This document shows, in pieces, positions 63,448 to 64,000 of a stretch of 64,000 nt of DNA. This DNA is from Pictodentalium vernedei (Eukaryota; Mollusca; Scaphopoda; Dentaliida; Dentaliidae), in contig CM062289.1 in NCBI GenBank assembly GCA_031216915.1, positions 245,087,187-245,151,186 on the forward strand, read 5' to 3'. Position 1 is the first letter of the stretch, and each line of letters starts with the position of its first letter. A program made the position numbers and the translations under genes. A model generated the notes under the pieces. The model made no database searches and had not been told where the DNA came from. It worked only from the letters and a program-made list of their open reading frames with translations.

Positions 63448-63783
63448 TTAACAACAGTTTTGACAGCCAGGCTGACCTCATGTCGGACAGTTTTACTGGT
63501 AGAGGGAGCTGGAGTACCCGAAGAAAAACACCAAGCAACAAAGAGCAACTGTCAGACTCTCCAACATAGTAACTCTGCACAGGCAGGGTTAGCATTGGTT
63601 GGGGACAAGTGCACCATCAACATGCAGTGCACCTTAGTACACAGCACCACTGTGCCCCCACATGGACAATCGGGATTTAGTGCCCTGCCCAAGCACACAA
63701 CACGGTTACCTTTGGTGGGGACTGAAACATAGACCTTTCGGTTTGAAGTCGAATGTTGTAACCACTGAGCCACTATGCACCCT
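63448..63783 (-). mobile_element. tRNA-derived SINE, minus strand, tail shortened
   Basis: The head on the minus strand reads GGGTGCATAGTGGCTCAGTG with GTTACAACATTCGACTTC, and the body CCAAAGGTAACCGTGTTGTG, CTTGGGCAGGGCACTAAATC, GTGCTGTGTACTAAGGTGCA. It stops at AACTGTTGTT without the usual AATAAATA tail. AACAAC on both sides may be a short target duplication. Confidence 0.75.
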
Positions 63784-63785
63784 CC

Positions 63786-64000
63786 AACAACTGATAACAA
63801 GATTTGCAGAAACAAGGATCTGATAGAAAAAATTATATGTAAAATTCAGATATTTGAATTTTCCTCTTTAGGACTTTGTAACCAAGGAATTGCTGAAGTT
63901 TGCCCCTAAATTCTAAACATTTTCCAACACTGTACCACACCATGGTTGGTCTGGTGGATCTGGGGATCACCATCATCAGTTAGTCCAGGGATAGGGTACT
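63786..64000. other. Unassigned DNA at the window edge
   Basis: Nothing recognised. Confidence 0.4.

Overview
This window is eukaryotic, AT-rich, intron/intergenic-type DNA from an animal, most likely a marine lophotrochozoan and perhaps a mollusc. The evidence is the repeat content: tRNA-derived SINEs with an AATAAATA tail, Helentron-like elements built around roughly 143-bp tandem units like the pearl/CvA elements known from bivalves, DIRS, piggyBac, hAT and MULE-type transposons, and many G/C homopolymer runs. I see no convincing host gene, no rRNA or free-standing tRNA gene, no prokaryotic operon and no CRISPR array. Nearly all open frames are chance frames or transposon debris. Two short segments (about 15.05-15.21 kb on the minus strand and 20.73-20.96 kb on the plus strand) are weak exon candidates. 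|| Layout: 0-9 kb holds foldback elements, a two-unit Helentron-like copy (1.24-2.06 kb), an inverted array of a TTTTGTC-containing motif (3.4-3.6 kb) and two nested inverted-repeat transposons (3.9-5.2 kb). 9-15 kb holds homopolymer-flanked repeats and degraded tandem-repeat elements. 15.9-18.6 kb is a three-level nest: a MULE-like element with 9-bp target duplications, split by a CAGGGGCGG-ended element, which is itself split by a hAT-like MITE with an exact 8-bp duplication. 19-20 kb is a tandem duplication of a SINE-like repeat. 22.3-23.4, 45.3-49.2 and 56.4-58.0 kb are three copies of one Helentron-like tandem-repeat family; 52.7-54.8 kb is a related family. 24-31 kb and 50-63 kb are rich in TTAA-flanked palindromic MITEs whose ends read CCCTTTACC. 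34.2-34.9 kb holds the 5' end of a piggyBac-like element with part of a transposase. || The centrepiece is 39.5-49.9 kb. A full-length but inactivated DIRS-type tyrosine-recombinase retrotransposon lies on the minus strand, with inverted terminal repeats and an internal complementary region. It sits inside a TTAA MITE and carries a 3.9-kb Helentron-like insertion, so at least three generations of transposition can be ordered. || 32-33, 55, 59 and 62-64 kb carry SINEs with clear target-site duplications. One of them (59.15-59.53 kb) has a 5S-rRNA-like segment in its head joined to the body shared by the tRNA-headed copies. Nothing here forms a working host pathway; the window is best read as a stratified transposon archive.
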